35,422 nt of DNA, from positions 1 through 35,422 of the forward strand of contig CALQCM020000046.1 in NCBI GenBank assembly GCA_943329075.2, read 5' to 3'. The position numbers were made by a program, and so were the translations under genes. The notes beneath the pieces were generated by a model. It made no database searches and was not told the DNA's origin. It was given only the letters and a program-made list of their open reading frames with translations. Positions 8,320 to 16,746 of this stretch are shown here, one piece after another. Position 1 is the stretch's first letter, and each line of letters opens with the position of its first letter. Source of the stretch: Chitinophaga pinensis. GTDB taxonomy: Bacteria; Pseudomonadota; Gammaproteobacteria; Burkholderiales; SG8-41.

Positions 8320-8475
8320 TAGGTTAAAATACAGAATGTTTACGATTAGTAGGTAAAATGACAAAGTAGATAGGCGATTTGCCTTGAATCATCTCGATTT
8401 CTTGAATCTATAGGTGAATTTACTTTTATATGAAAGAATATAGGTGTTTTTCCACTTAAGGTAGGTATTCTTACA
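8320..8475 (+). promoter_or_regulatory. Array of six TAGGT-type sites upstream of fic
   Basis: TAGGT/TAGGC cores begin at 8320, 8350, 8371, 8411, 8441 and 8462. The intervals are 30, 21, 40, 30 and 21 bases, so a three-site unit occurs twice, 91 bases apart. Each site continues to a C at position 13 (for example TAGGTGAATTTAC at 8411 and TAGGTATTCTTAC at 8462), giving an imperfect inverted repeat; the site at 8371 is a clean AGGC-GATTT-GCCT. The region is AT-rich. The last site overlaps the AAGGTAGG ribosome-binding region just before the fic ATG. This looks like a multi-operator array for a dimeric regulator; the regulator is unknown. Confidence 0.55.
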
Positions 8476-8476
8476 A

Positions 8477-10027
8477 ATGTCAGCTACAGACCGTCAGATT
8501 GGCTACAACGCGCTGATCTCTCGCTACGGGCTAATTTGCGTGGAAGATCGCACCTCCAGCTTTATCGCCAAACGCCGGAGCGTGGTCGATCGGACGGAAC
8601 GCGCCGACGGTTCAGTCGTAGTCCATTACCCCGGCAAGTACGACTTTGACGATACGTTGTCAGGTCATCTGGAGTTCTGCCTCAAGTACGAAGGTGTGAA
8701 CTTGTCGGTAATCGCAGCGTTGTTCGAACAGCACGGCGCTGATGAGCTCCAGGCATGGCTCGATGGCAAGCCCGGTTCCCGTTATGCGCGCGTATGCGGA
8801 CATCTCTACGAGTGGCTGACCGGAAAAACGCTCCGCTACAAGCTGCCTTCCGGGACTGATGCCGTTCCAGTCATCAACGATAAGCACTATTTCGCAGCGC
8901 CCGCCCAGCGCAATAAGCGTTTCGCGGTTCTTAACAATCTACCCGGCACGCCTGCGTTTTGCCCCCTCGTACGCCGCACATCAACTTTAGACACCTGGAT
9001 CAAGAAAGATCTTGGCGCGAAAATCGCGCAGGTTCTGGCCAGTCTCGAACCGGAATTGTTGGAGCGTGCCGTCAACTATCTATACCTGGCTGAAACACGC
9101 TCATCTTTTGCAATCGAGAAAGAAATTCCGGATTCGCAAAGAGCCGAGCGTTTCCGTCGCTTGTTGGAACGCGCCGGCGAAGATGTACAACTCGAAGAGC
9201 AAACCTTCGTTGAGTGGCAAAATGTTGTCGTAACTAAACCGCGCGGCGAATTTTCCTATCGCCAGAAACAAAACTGGCTGTCACGCTCCGGCAGGTCTGC
9301 AGGCGTTGCAGACTTCATCCCCCCTGCCCCCGCCGACCTACCTGCCATGATGGAAGGCGTCGTAAAAATCGGCGAACTCGTCAAGAGCAAAACGTATCCG
9401 ACGGTACTGGCCGCCGCATGCGCAGCTTTCGGATTTGTTTTCGTGCACCCGTTCTTAGATGGCAATGGGCGGCTCCACCGCTTCTTGCTTCACCATCTTT
9501 TGCGTTTGGGCGGCTTTACTCCAGCAGGCGCCGTTGTTCCAGTGTCGGCGGCGATGGGGCGAGACATTGCGCGCTATGCCGAGGTGCTTAAGCATTACTC
9601 CGCTCCACGCACAGCTATGCTCGATTACCGCCTCGACTCGGACGCAGACTTTATCGACGTAAAGAAACACCCCCCATACCTATATGCGTTTTTCGATGCC
9701 ACCGAACTGTGCGAATTCACCTTCACTTGCCTTGAGCGCGCGATTGACCAGGATCTGGCGGATGAACTTGCTTACCTGCGCGCCTATGACGGCGCGCATC
9801 AGTCACTCACGAGATGGTTGGACGCACCACAACCCGAACTGGAAAAACTCATCCGGTATATTGCGCAAAACGACGGGCACCTCTCCAAGAACAAGCGAGG
9901 ACAGTTCCCTCTAATCAAAGACAACGATATCGCGCGCGCCGAAGCACAAGTTAGCGAAGCGTTTGCCACTTACTGGCAACGCCCGCGCCCGAAGAAAGAA
10001 GACGACGCGTCGTCCCGCACCTCATAG
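8477..10027 (+). CDS. Fic-domain protein (probable AMPylator/nucleotidyl transferase)
   Basis: A 516-aa protein with the Fic active-site motif HPFLDGNGR at residues 324-332 (catalytic His324). Fic enzymes transfer AMP or another nucleotide/phosphate group to target hydroxyls. An inhibitory-helix-like sequence, SSFAIEKE (Ser210...Glu214, pattern S-x-x-x-E), lies about 110 residues ahead, which would make this a class II, self-inhibited Fic; the residue after Glu is Lys rather than Gly/Asn. The 200-residue N-terminal region and the C-terminal 130 residues (a possible winged-helix part, KLIRYIAQNDGHLSKNKRGQFP) are longer than in minimal Fic proteins. No antitoxin gene adjoins it. It lies between integrase remnants and a tRNA fragment, so it is island cargo, possibly a defence or toxin gene. 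It is preceded by the TAGGT array. Confidence 0.88.
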   Translation: MSATDRQIGYNALISRYGLICVEDRTSSFIAKRRSVVDRTERADGSVVVHYPGKYDFDDTLSGHLEFCLKYEGVNLSVIAALFEQHGADELQAWLDGKPGSRYARVCGHLYEWLTGKTLRYKLPSGTDAVPVINDKHYFAAPAQRNKRFAVLNNLPGTPAFCPLVRRTSTLDTWIKKDLGAKIAQVLASLEPELLERAVNYLYLAETRSSFAIEKEIPDSQRAERFRRLLERAGEDVQLEEQTFVEWQNVVVTKPRGEFSYRQKQNWLSRSGRSAGVADFIPPAPADLPAMMEGVVKIGELVKSKTYPTVLAAACAAFGFVFVHPFLDGNGRLHRFLLHHLLRLGGFTPAGAVVPVSAAMGRDIARYAEVLKHYSAPRTAMLDYRLDSDADFIDVKKHPPYLYAFFDATELCEFTFTCLERAIDQDLADELAYLRAYDGAHQSLTRWLDAPQPELEKLIRYIAQNDGHLSKNKRGQFPLIKDNDIARAEAQVSEAFATYWQRPRPKKEDDASSRTS

Positions 10028-10191
10028 TCCGACGAGAGGCGACGTGATTCAGTGAGAATGATTGCGCAATGCTGAGGCAGAAAAAAAACGTAGCGAAAAC
10101 GCAACTTTTTCGGCGATTCGCTTCGTTTGTTGGCGAGCGTAAGTGATTGAGAGCGGGCCAATTGTTGCTGTTAGCAATGCTTAGAAAACCC
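10028..10191. other. Non-coding stretch between fic and the tRNA fragment
   Basis: Contains two short inverted repeats: AGCGAA/TTCGCT arms (about 10092-10124) enclosing a T-tract, and TTGCT-GTT-AGCAA near 10163-10176. Either could help end fic transcription, but neither is a textbook stem plus U-tract terminator. No gene seen. Confidence 0.35.
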
Positions 10192-10234
10192 CTGTTAATC
10201 GGTGTGCCCCTGGTTCGAGCCCAGGTCGAGGAGC
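10192..10234 (+). other. tRNA-Asn 3' fragment, att-like site
   Basis: The sequence runs from CTGTTAATC (anticodon loop with GTT) through a perfect T-arm, CCTGG-TTCGAGC-CCAGG (10209-10225), to the acceptor strand TCGAGGAGC. This is the 3' half of a bacterial tRNA-Asn. No 5' half, D-arm or acceptor partner lies upstream, the 5' arm of the anticodon stem does not pair properly, and the match stops before CCA (the sequence reads GCAAAA). Such 3' tRNA fragments are what integrases leave as the displaced attachment site. Integrase remnants on both sides support this. Confidence 0.75.
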
Positions 10235-10471
10235 AAAATTTATCTCATTGATCTATCAGAATCATTGTGAAATTCGAAGATTCGACTTGCAACCGTATCT
10301 TCGCCATCCCTCCACACGGGGGACACTTTTGGGACAGTGACACATTCACTGACCGCAAAAGTGCTGCTTACTTAGTTACGCCTTCTACAAATTTCCTTAT
10401 CAGTCGGTTCGGCCGGGCATTTTGCTCGCGCTCGAGTTGCGGCTTCGCGCCGCGCTTACTGGAGAATTGTT
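10235..10471. other. Gap between att-like fragment and integrase N-terminus
   Basis: No convincing gene. The stretch contains a GGGGGACACTTTTGGGACAG sequence of the kind often seen upstream of integrase genes or in mobile-element flanks. A 110-codon open frame beginning at 10267 has no recognisable protein features. Confidence 0.3.
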
Positions 10472-10612
10472 TTGGCTACTATCGAGCCCCGCCGTCTATT
10501 GGACGGCACCCGGTCATACCGCGTCAAAATTCGCCTCAAAGGGCGCCCTGCCGCAATAATCAAACATCCGTTTATACATCGCCGCTACGCCAATCATGAT
10601 GACAAGCCGTGA
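10472..10612 (+). pseudogene. N-terminal remnant of a second tyrosine integrase
   Basis: A TTG start at 10472, with GGAG seven bases upstream, gives a 46-codon frame beginning (M)ATIEPRRLLDGTRSYRV followed by KIRLKGRPA. This matches the usual N-terminus of one integrase group (MATI..R...DGT.SYR..VRLKG.P). The similarity fades after about 30 residues and a TGA ends the frame at 10610-10612, so everything needed for DNA binding and catalysis is missing. It lies about 240 bases downstream of the tRNA-Asn fragment in the same orientation, the standard arrangement for an integrase next to its attachment site. Confidence 0.6.
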
Positions 10613-10638
10613 ACGGCGACCCAGTGATGCCGAGAAGA

Positions 10639-11610
10639 TTATTCGCCCTTGATCCCCGCCTCTGCGATGACCTTCGTGAAGCGACTTGATTCACGCCGGA
10701 TGAACTGAGCGAACTCGTCGGGCGTACTGGTCAACGGCTCCACCCCGGCCTGCGCAAGCCTGGGCTTCATCTCCGGCGCACTGACAGCCTTGACCAATTC
10801 CGCATTGAGCCGGTTGATGATGTCACGCGGGGTTGCCGACGGCGCAAGAATCCCGTACCACGAAGTAAGCTCAAAATTTTCGTAGCCCTGCTCCGCACTG
10901 GTTGGAATATCCGGCATGTCGTGCAAACGCTGCCGAGAGAGGATCGCGATGCCACGCACGCGACCGGCCTGTATCTGCCCGAGCGCCGCTGGCGCGGCGA
11001 CCACCAACATATCGACCTGGCCGCTGGCGAGGCCGATCAGCGCAAGTCCGGTTCCTTTGTAAGGCACATGCACGATATCGAGCTTCTCAAGATGCTTGAG
11101 CAACTCGGGTGCCAGATGACTGCCTGTGCCAACGCCCCCCGAACCGTAATTGAGTTTGCCCGGCCGGGAACGTGCGAGCGGTATCAGTTCGCGCAGATTT
11201 TTCGCCGGCACCGAGGGGTGCACTACCAGCACGTTACGCACGGCGCCAACCAGGGCCACCGGAGCGAGATCTTTCCATGGATCATAGTTCAGCCGGTTAT
11301 AGAGCAGCGGACCCAGTGCGATGACCGGAGAACTCAGCACGAAGGTATAACCGTCGGCCGCCGCTCTGGAGGCAATCTCAAGTCCGACATTTCCGCTGGC
11401 ACCCGGCCGGCTGTCGGTAACCACCTGCTGCCCGGTTTGCTCGGACAATTTTCCGGCGATCAAACGGCCCACAATATCCGTCGGCCCGCCCGGCGGAAAT
11501 GGCATGATCATGCGCATGGCTTTGGCCGGGTAAGACTGTGCGCACGCCAATCCCGCACCGAGCAAACACGAGAACAATAAACAAGCGAGCGAGCGTGTCG
11601 CCGCCCTCAT
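10639..11610 (-). CDS. Bug/TctC-family periplasmic solute-binding receptor
   Basis: A 323-aa receptor. The signal peptide runs to about residue 24 (LLGAGLACA before QSYPAK). Motifs: IMPFPPGGPTDIVGR, DSRPGASGNVGLE, AADGYT, HVPYKGTGLALIGL, PTSAEQGYENF. The DSRPG loop (Ser for the usual Asn) and KGTG rather than KGGx point to a ligand different from its neighbours. The ATG at 11608-11610 overlaps the amidohydrolase stop as ATGA, so the two genes are coupled; the longer frame to 11652 would intrude further into that gene. The receptor's ligand is plausibly a lactone or aromatic-ring-cleavage acid handled by the amidohydrolase (inference). Confidence 0.9.
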   Translation of the reverse strand: MRAATRSLACLLFSCLLGAGLACAQSYPAKAMRMIMPFPPGGPTDIVGRLIAGKLSEQTGQQVVTDSRPGASGNVGLEIASRAAADGYTFVLSSPVIALGPLLYNRLNYDPWKDLAPVALVGAVRNVLVVHPSVPAKNLRELIPLARSRPGKLNYGSGGVGTGSHLAPELLKHLEKLDIVHVPYKGTGLALIGLASGQVDMLVVAAPAALGQIQAGRVRGIAILSRQRLHDMPDIPTSAEQGYENFELTSWYGILAPSATPRDIINRLNAELVKAVSAPEMKPRLAQAGVEPLTSTPDEFAQFIRRESSRFTKVIAEAGIKGE

Positions 11611-12437
11611 GGCCAGCCGATCCACTCGCAAATGCCGCGACCCATGATCCATTCCTTGTCAACGCTGCTCATCCAATCGAGCTCTTCAGTGAACAAGGTC
11701 AGCGCCTGCCGGTAAGTGCAAGGAATGTGTGAAAGATCTGTTCCCCAAAACATGCGGCGCGGTCCGTAAGCGTCGTAAACACGGCGCAAATGCGCGTGTA
11801 TCCGCTGAAACGGATAGCGGTCAGTGGTAAACGACGGCATGGAGGATGCCTTCACCGCAACGTTGGGATATTTCGCCATTGCCAGAACCTTGTCGAGCGT
11901 GGCGAAAGCCTGCTCATCCTTGGCGCCACTCGGCAAGCAAAGATGGTCGAGCACAATTTTTAATTGCGGATGACGAATCAAGATCTGTGCCATGAGGTCG
12001 GCCTGATCGGTATCGATCAATACCATCAAGGGCACGCCGGCTTTCTCCGCCTCGGCCCAAAGCCAGTCTATGCCGCCCGCCGCAAACTGCGCCCTCAGCG
12101 GCTGCCTTCTTGGAACGAGGCGTATCCCCAACATGCCGGGCTGATTACGCCAGGCGGCAATCTGTGCACGAGAATCGGGCGCCTCAAGATCCAACCGCCC
12201 CATCACAGCAAAACGCCCTGGATGCAGTCGTGCCGCCTCCAGCGCGTAGTCATTACTGTCACCCTGCCACATTGGCGGCACCAACACCGCACGGTGGACT
12301 CCGGCGGCATCCATTTCCGCAACCAATTCTGCACAGCCAAAAGGAGTCTCGCTATGTGGCTTGATATGATCTTTGGGCCACGGATGTTCTGGCGTATTGG
12401 CACGCCAAATATGAACCTGTGCGTCAACAACCTGCAT
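11607..12437 (-). CDS. Amidohydrolase-2 family metal-dependent hydrolase (PDC-lactonase-like)
   Basis: A 276-aa TIM-barrel protein of the amidohydrolase_2/2-pyrone-4,6-dicarboxylate lactonase group. Visible: VVDAQVHIW at the N-terminus (the D-x-H metal motif is reduced to AQVHIW), LVPPMWQGDSNDYALEAARLHP, VLDHLCLPSG (His at the end of a strand) and MFWGTDLSHIP (late barrel Asp). The ATG at 12435-12437 has a strong CGGAGG six bases upstream; the frame is open to 12674, but that part is unlike the family. Followed by a coupled Bug gene. The protein probably hydrolyses a lactone or decarboxylates a small carboxylic acid. A fragment of a related gene lies at 35244-35408. Confidence 0.85.
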   Translation of the reverse strand: MQVVDAQVHIWRANTPEHPWPKDHIKPHSETPFGCAELVAEMDAAGVHRAVLVPPMWQGDSNDYALEAARLHPGRFAVMGRLDLEAPDSRAQIAAWRNQPGMLGIRLVPRRQPLRAQFAAGGIDWLWAEAEKAGVPLMVLIDTDQADLMAQILIRHPQLKIVLDHLCLPSGAKDEQAFATLDKVLAMAKYPNVAVKASSMPSFTTDRYPFQRIHAHLRRVYDAYGPRRMFWGTDLSHIPCTYRQALTLFTEELDWMSSVDKEWIMGRGICEWIGWP

Positions 12438-12868
12438 ACTGTGCCTCCGGTAAATTCGAGCGATCAAAATTATTAACACGAATGCCCGGAAACCGGGATC
12501 GATATGAATACCAAGCAATACTGAAAAGAGCACCTCGGTCGATCTCGGAACAACGCCCGTTCCCGTCAACCGTGAAACGCCCCTTGCTGTTCGATTACGG
12601 CAAAACGAGAAACTGAACCTTTGCCGCGATTTGCCGAACGACTCGCCCACGCATTGTGTATACTTTGCCCGCAAAGTTATTTGTCAACTTTCCATCTGGC
12701 CGGCAATTCAGAGTTTTTTTTTGAACCGGCCAATCACGGAATTTTTTACACGCACGACAATATACTGTCAAGCAAAGCTCGGGGCACGCACACTGTCAAC
12801 AGACAAGGTCGCGACAAGAATCAATAAATATCCGGCTGTATTGGCAGATATCAGTGAGGAGCATCCAA
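12438..12868. other. Divergent promoter region with an inverted repeat
   Basis: Gap between the leftward amidohydrolase-Bug pair and the rightward SDR-tct genes. A perfect 7-bp inverted repeat, TGGCCGG (12697-12703) and CCGGCCA (12726-12732), has a 22-base spacer that includes a run of nine T. It could be an operator for a dimeric regulator shared by both operons, or a hairpin. TATACT near 12765 is a possible -10 element; I see no matching -35. Confidence 0.4.
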
Positions 12869-13639
12869 GTGAGTCAACAAGGAAGACTGTCGGGATCGGT
12901 GGCCATCGTAACCGCGGCGGGCCAGGGATTGGGCGAGGCCATCTCAAAAATGCTGGCCGCTGCGGGCGCATCAATCGCGCTGGTTGACATCAACCAGGCG
13001 GAAGTAGAACGTGTCTGCGCCGAGATCGAAGCGGCCGGCGGCAACGCGGCGGCCATGCATACCGATGTCACCAAATCAGATGAAGTCAACAAGATGGTCG
13101 ATGCCGTCGTACAGCGCTGGGGAACCGTCGACATCCTGGTCAATGCAGCCGGCGGCTTTACAAAATTCGCTCCAATTACTGAAATCGCCGAGGATGAATG
13201 GGACCGCGTCATCACCCTGAATTTGAAATCGGCTTTTTTATGCACCAAAGCCGTGGCAAAGATCATGATTGAAAAGCGCAAAGGCCGCATCATCAGCATC
13301 GCCTCCGGTGCCGGTGTGGGACCGCGCTCTCACGCACCGTCATACATTCCTTACGGTGCTGCGAAGGCTGGCCTGATCGGCTTCGGCAAATTACTCGCCC
13401 GCGACCTTGGCGAATACGGCATCACCGTCAACACGGTGACTCCTGGCACCACGCTGACCCCACGGGTGCGCAAGGTACGCGATGCCGCCAGCATTGAAAA
13501 AATCAAACAGCAAAACCCGATGCGCAGCCTCGTCGAACCAGAAGACACAGCCGAGGCCGTATTGTTTCTCGCGTCGGGAGCAGCGCGCTATATCACCGGC
13601 GTCAATCTGAACGTAAGCGCGGGCAACCTGATCGTATAA
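12869..13639 (+). CDS. Short-chain dehydrogenase/reductase (SDR)
   Basis: A 256-aa classical SDR. The NAD(P)-binding motif TAAGQGLG is at residues 15-22, the NAAG strand at 92-95, and the catalytic Ser146, Tyr162 and Lys166 occur in IASGAG and YGAAKAG. Asp40 at the end of the second strand (LVDIN) suggests a preference for NAD. The start is the GTG at 12869 because AGGAG precedes it by seven bases; an earlier in-frame GTG at 12854 overlaps that Shine-Dalgarno. First gene of the SDR-tctC-tctB-tctA set, 46 bases ahead of tctC, so it probably oxidises or reduces the imported hydroxy/keto acid. Confidence 0.9.
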   Translation: MSQQGRLSGSVAIVTAAGQGLGEAISKMLAAAGASIALVDINQAEVERVCAEIEAAGGNAAAMHTDVTKSDEVNKMVDAVVQRWGTVDILVNAAGGFTKFAPITEIAEDEWDRVITLNLKSAFLCTKAVAKIMIEKRKGRIISIASGAGVGPRSHAPSYIPYGAAKAGLIGFGKLLARDLGEYGITVNTVTPGTTLTPRVRKVRDAASIEKIKQQNPMRSLVEPEDTAEAVLFLASGAARYITGVNLNVSAGNLIV

Positions 13640-13685
13640 CGCGCCACCTGCATCAATAAACATGAACCAACGAAGAGGTGAAATA

Positions 13686-14672
13686 ATGGCGAAGTTTTTC
13701 AGAGCCAGCCTGCCGCGCACTATCATTGCGTGCCTCGCAATATCCACACAAACAGCCATCGCCCAGGAATACCCGGTGCGTCAGATCATCTGTGTCGTCC
13801 CCACCGAGGCGGGCGGCGATGGCGACCTGCTGGCGCGCGCGTTGTTTGAGGGTCTATCGGCGCGTCTCGGCAAACCGATCGTCGTGGTTAACAAGGGCGG
13901 CGCGGCCGGCTCCGCCGGTTATCGCGAAGTGCATGATGCCAAACCCGACGGCTATACCATCGGCCTCGCATTTCCGACGCTCTACATGAACAAGATGCAG
14001 GGCTTTCTGCCTTGGGATCACCACGATTACACACTGATCGCGCAACACGGATCGTTCACGCCGATTGTAGTGTCCAGCAACAAAGCCACTCCGCCGCTCA
14101 AGTCACTCAAGGACGTGATTGCACGCGCAAATGCAAAACCGGGTGAAATGAAATTCGCCCTCAGCGTGGTCGGCGGCAGCTGGTGGATGGCCGGCATGTT
14201 GCTGCAGGCCGGGACGCGCACCAGCTTCAAGAATATCCCGCAGGAGGGCTCGGGCGCAGTTGTAATTACACAGCTGGCTGGCGGACACACTGATGTTGGA
14301 GTGTCGGGCCTGGCCACGGCGCTCAGCCAGATCGACGCAGGCAATCTGAATTTTCTGGCAACCTTCGGACGCGAGCGGATTCCTGGCAAGTTCAGTAATG
14401 TTCCGACTGTCGTCGAATCAGGCTTCGACGTCACCTGGGATTCCCCCAACTTCCTCGTTGGTCCGCCGCGCATGCCGAAAAATGTGCTGGAGAAACTGGC
14501 GAAGGCGATTGAGGCCGAGGCCAACCGCCCGGAATTCAAGAAAGCCGCACTCGCCATGTATGCAACACCTGCCTATCAATCGCCCGATGCGTTGCTGGCC
14601 TACCTCGAAAAGCAAAAGGATGTTTCGCGTGAGATTCTGCAAAAGAACGGTGTTCTAAAAGACAACAAGTAG
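13686..14672 (+). CDS. tctC: TctC-type receptor of a complete tripartite tricarboxylate transporter
   Basis: A 328-aa periplasmic receptor with a signal peptide to about residue 26 (STQTAIA before QEYPVR). It is the most divergent Bug protein in the window: the first loop is VVPTEAGGDGDLLAR, the NRxGAxG motif is NKGGAAGSAG, and NIPQEGSGAV replaces HVPYKGG. The ATG at 13686 follows AGAGGTGA; an upstream ATG at 13662 overlaps that ribosome-binding site. It is the only receptor here followed by the membrane components TctB and TctA, so it is the cognate binding protein of that transporter. The ligand may be larger or chemically different, given the changed pocket loops. Confidence 0.85.
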   Translation: MAKFFRASLPRTIIACLAISTQTAIAQEYPVRQIICVVPTEAGGDGDLLARALFEGLSARLGKPIVVVNKGGAAGSAGYREVHDAKPDGYTIGLAFPTLYMNKMQGFLPWDHHDYTLIAQHGSFTPIVVSSNKATPPLKSLKDVIARANAKPGEMKFALSVVGGSWWMAGMLLQAGTRTSFKNIPQEGSGAVVITQLAGGHTDVGVSGLATALSQIDAGNLNFLATFGRERIPGKFSNVPTVVESGFDVTWDSPNFLVGPPRMPKNVLEKLAKAIEAEANRPEFKKAALAMYATPAYQSPDALLAYLEKQKDVSREILQKNGVLKDNK

Positions 14673-14763
14673 CTGCACATACCGCGTGCTCTGGCACGAC
14701 CGCCCGAACGCGCGGCATTGTCTTGTTCGATGCATCACATCCTAACTGCCGAGATAAAAAACC

Positions 14764-15237
14764 ATGAATCACCCCCGGGGTGCTATCGGCCAGCGGATTT
14801 TGTATGCCTTGATATTGGTTGCGGGCGTCGCGGCCGTTGCAATTGCCTTTCGCATAGGCATCGGCACAACCGCCCAGCCGGGACCGGGGCTATTCCCCGG
14901 CGTCGCAGGTGTAATCATCATTGCCGCCGCCGCGCTACAGGTAAGGGGGCTATGGAACAGCGCCGCAACAGCAACCGAATTCAGACTCGATCGCCACGCC
15001 TTACAGACCATCGCTGCATTGCTTGCCGTGATGGCACTCTGGATCCTCGCCATACCATATGCAGGCTATGTGGTGGTCACCTTCGTCGCGGTCTTGGCCA
15101 GCGCCCGGCTATTCGGGCTGACCGGCTGGCGGCAACCTCTGATGCTCGCCGTATTTACCGCATTGACGGTCTACGCATTTTTTGACTGGCTGCTGTTTCT
15201 CGATCTGCCGCGCGGCATTTTTGCGGCGGGTGAATAG
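14764..15237 (+). CDS. tctB: TctB-type small membrane subunit
   Basis: A 157-aa protein with about four hydrophobic segments (residues 12-31, 41-60, 78-113 as one or two spans, 121-141), matching the usual size and topology of TctB, the poorly conserved small subunit of tripartite tricarboxylate transporters. The PGPGLFP segment between the first two helices is the best family signature. It starts 91 bases after tctC, and tctA starts two bases after its stop, so tctB and tctA are translated together. Acts in the inner membrane. Confidence 0.85.
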   Translation: MNHPRGAIGQRILYALILVAGVAAVAIAFRIGIGTTAQPGPGLFPGVAGVIIIAAAALQVRGLWNSAATATEFRLDRHALQTIAALLAVMALWILAIPYAGYVVVTFVAVLASARLFGLTGWRQPLMLAVFTALTVYAFFDWLLFLDLPRGIFAAGE

Positions 15238-15239
15238 CC

Positions 15240-16745
15240 ATGAGCGCATTCGAACAATTACTACAGGGTTTCGTGCACCTGCTGACGGTGCCGAATCTGC
15301 TGAGCTGCCTGGTCGGCTCATTTTTAGGCACCATGGTTGGTGTGTTGCCGGGGGTTGGACCGGCGGCGACCATGACCTTGTTACTGCCGTTTACCATCGG
15401 CTTGCCGCCAGAAACCGGACTCATCCTGCTGACGGGCATCTGGTTCGGATCGCAATATGGCGGCTCGACCACCTCGATCCTCGTCAACATACCAGGCGAA
15501 GCGGCGAGCGTCGTCAGCTGTCTGGATGGTTATCAAATGACCCGGCAAGGGCGCGGCGGCGCGGCGCTCGCGATGTCCGCCGTCGGCTCTTTTATCGCCG
15601 GCACAATCGGCATCATTGGACTGCAAATTTTCGCGCCAGTGCTCGCCAATGTCGCCCTGTCGTTCGGTCCTGCCGAGTATCTGGCCTTTCTATTACTCGC
15701 CTTCATTCTGCTACTCGGGCTCACCGGCGATGTGCCTGGTAAAGGCCTGATCATGTTCGGACTCGGGTTCTGGATCAGCGCCATCGGCATCTCGCAAATG
15801 GACGGCGTGCCGCGCTACACCTTCGGTTTCGACGGACTGCTCTCCGGCATTGAGTTTGTGCCGCTAGTCGTGGGGCTGTTTGGCGTCACAGAAATTTTAT
15901 ATGTAGCGATCCAGACCTATGTGCCGCCGGCCCTCGAAAAAATCCGCTTGCGTGATTTATATCCAACACGCGAGGAAGCCAGACGCTCAGTCGCACCAAC
16001 ACTGCGCGGATCATTTATCGGCTTTTTTATGGGACTGCTACCCGGCCCCTGCACCATCCTTGCGACCTTTCTCTCGTATTCGATTGAGAAAAAGATTTCG
16101 CCAACCCCCGAGCGCTTCGGCAAAGGCATGATCGAGGGCGTGGTCGGCCCCGAGTCCGCCAACAACAGCGCGGTCATGGGCTCACTGATTCCACTACTTG
16201 CACTCGGCATCCCCTTCGCCGCGCCTGCTGCCATCATGTTGGCCGGTTTGCGCATGCACAACGTTTATCCGGGGCCGCTGTTGTTTACCGAGTCATCGCA
16301 TATTTTCTGGACTTTTATTGCGGCGATGTATTTGGGAAATATCTTTCTGTTGCTGCTCAATCTGCCGCTGGTCGGATTTTTTGCCCGCGTCGCGATGCTC
16401 AAACCCTCGCTGCTGATGCCCTTTGTGACGATAATCTGTTTAGTCGGCACCTACAGCATACGCAATTCATTTTTCGATGTCTGGGTAATGATCGCCGCCG
16501 GCGCCGCCGGTTTGGTTTTCCGTCGCTACGGGTTTCCGGTAACACCGTTGGTGATCGGCGTCGTGCTGGGGCCCATCACTGAGGTCAATTTACGCAAGAC
16601 GCTGGTCATGTTCGACGGCAACCTGTTGCAGATTTTCGAGCGCCCCATTGCCGCTGGTTTTCTGGCCTGCGCTCTCATTGCTGCCGCCTGGATGATCTGG
16701 CGAGCGATCACGGGCGAGGCGCCAGGTTTCGGCGAGGAAATCTAA
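15240..16745 (+). CDS. tctA: TctA-type large membrane permease subunit
   Basis: A 501-aa multispanning protein and the transport channel of the tripartite tricarboxylate transporter, driven by the ion gradient. Hallmarks: GVLPGVGPAATMTLLLP (from residue 34), WFGSQYGGSTTSILVNIPGE with conserved glycines and YGGS, SCLDGY, and the repeated motif in the second half, MGLLPGPCTILATF followed by VVGPESANNSAVMGSLIPLLALGIP. Length is normal. It follows tctB by two bases. It is the only TctA in the window, so it may also serve some of the orphan Bug receptors, though that is inference. Confidence 0.93.
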   Translation: MSAFEQLLQGFVHLLTVPNLLSCLVGSFLGTMVGVLPGVGPAATMTLLLPFTIGLPPETGLILLTGIWFGSQYGGSTTSILVNIPGEAASVVSCLDGYQMTRQGRGGAALAMSAVGSFIAGTIGIIGLQIFAPVLANVALSFGPAEYLAFLLLAFILLLGLTGDVPGKGLIMFGLGFWISAIGISQMDGVPRYTFGFDGLLSGIEFVPLVVGLFGVTEILYVAIQTYVPPALEKIRLRDLYPTREEARRSVAPTLRGSFIGFFMGLLPGPCTILATFLSYSIEKKISPTPERFGKGMIEGVVGPESANNSAVMGSLIPLLALGIPFAAPAAIMLAGLRMHNVYPGPLLFTESSHIFWTFIAAMYLGNIFLLLLNLPLVGFFARVAMLKPSLLMPFVTIICLVGTYSIRNSFFDVWVMIAAGAAGLVFRRYGFPVTPLVIGVVLGPITEVNLRKTLVMFDGNLLQIFERPIAAGFLACALIAAAWMIWRAITGEAPGFGEEI

Positions 16746-16746
16746 C

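Noticed and set aside
10141..10234. A complete tRNA gene
   Set aside because: Only the anticodon loop, T-arm and 3' acceptor strand are present; no D-arm or 5' acceptor strand is found, so it is a fragment.
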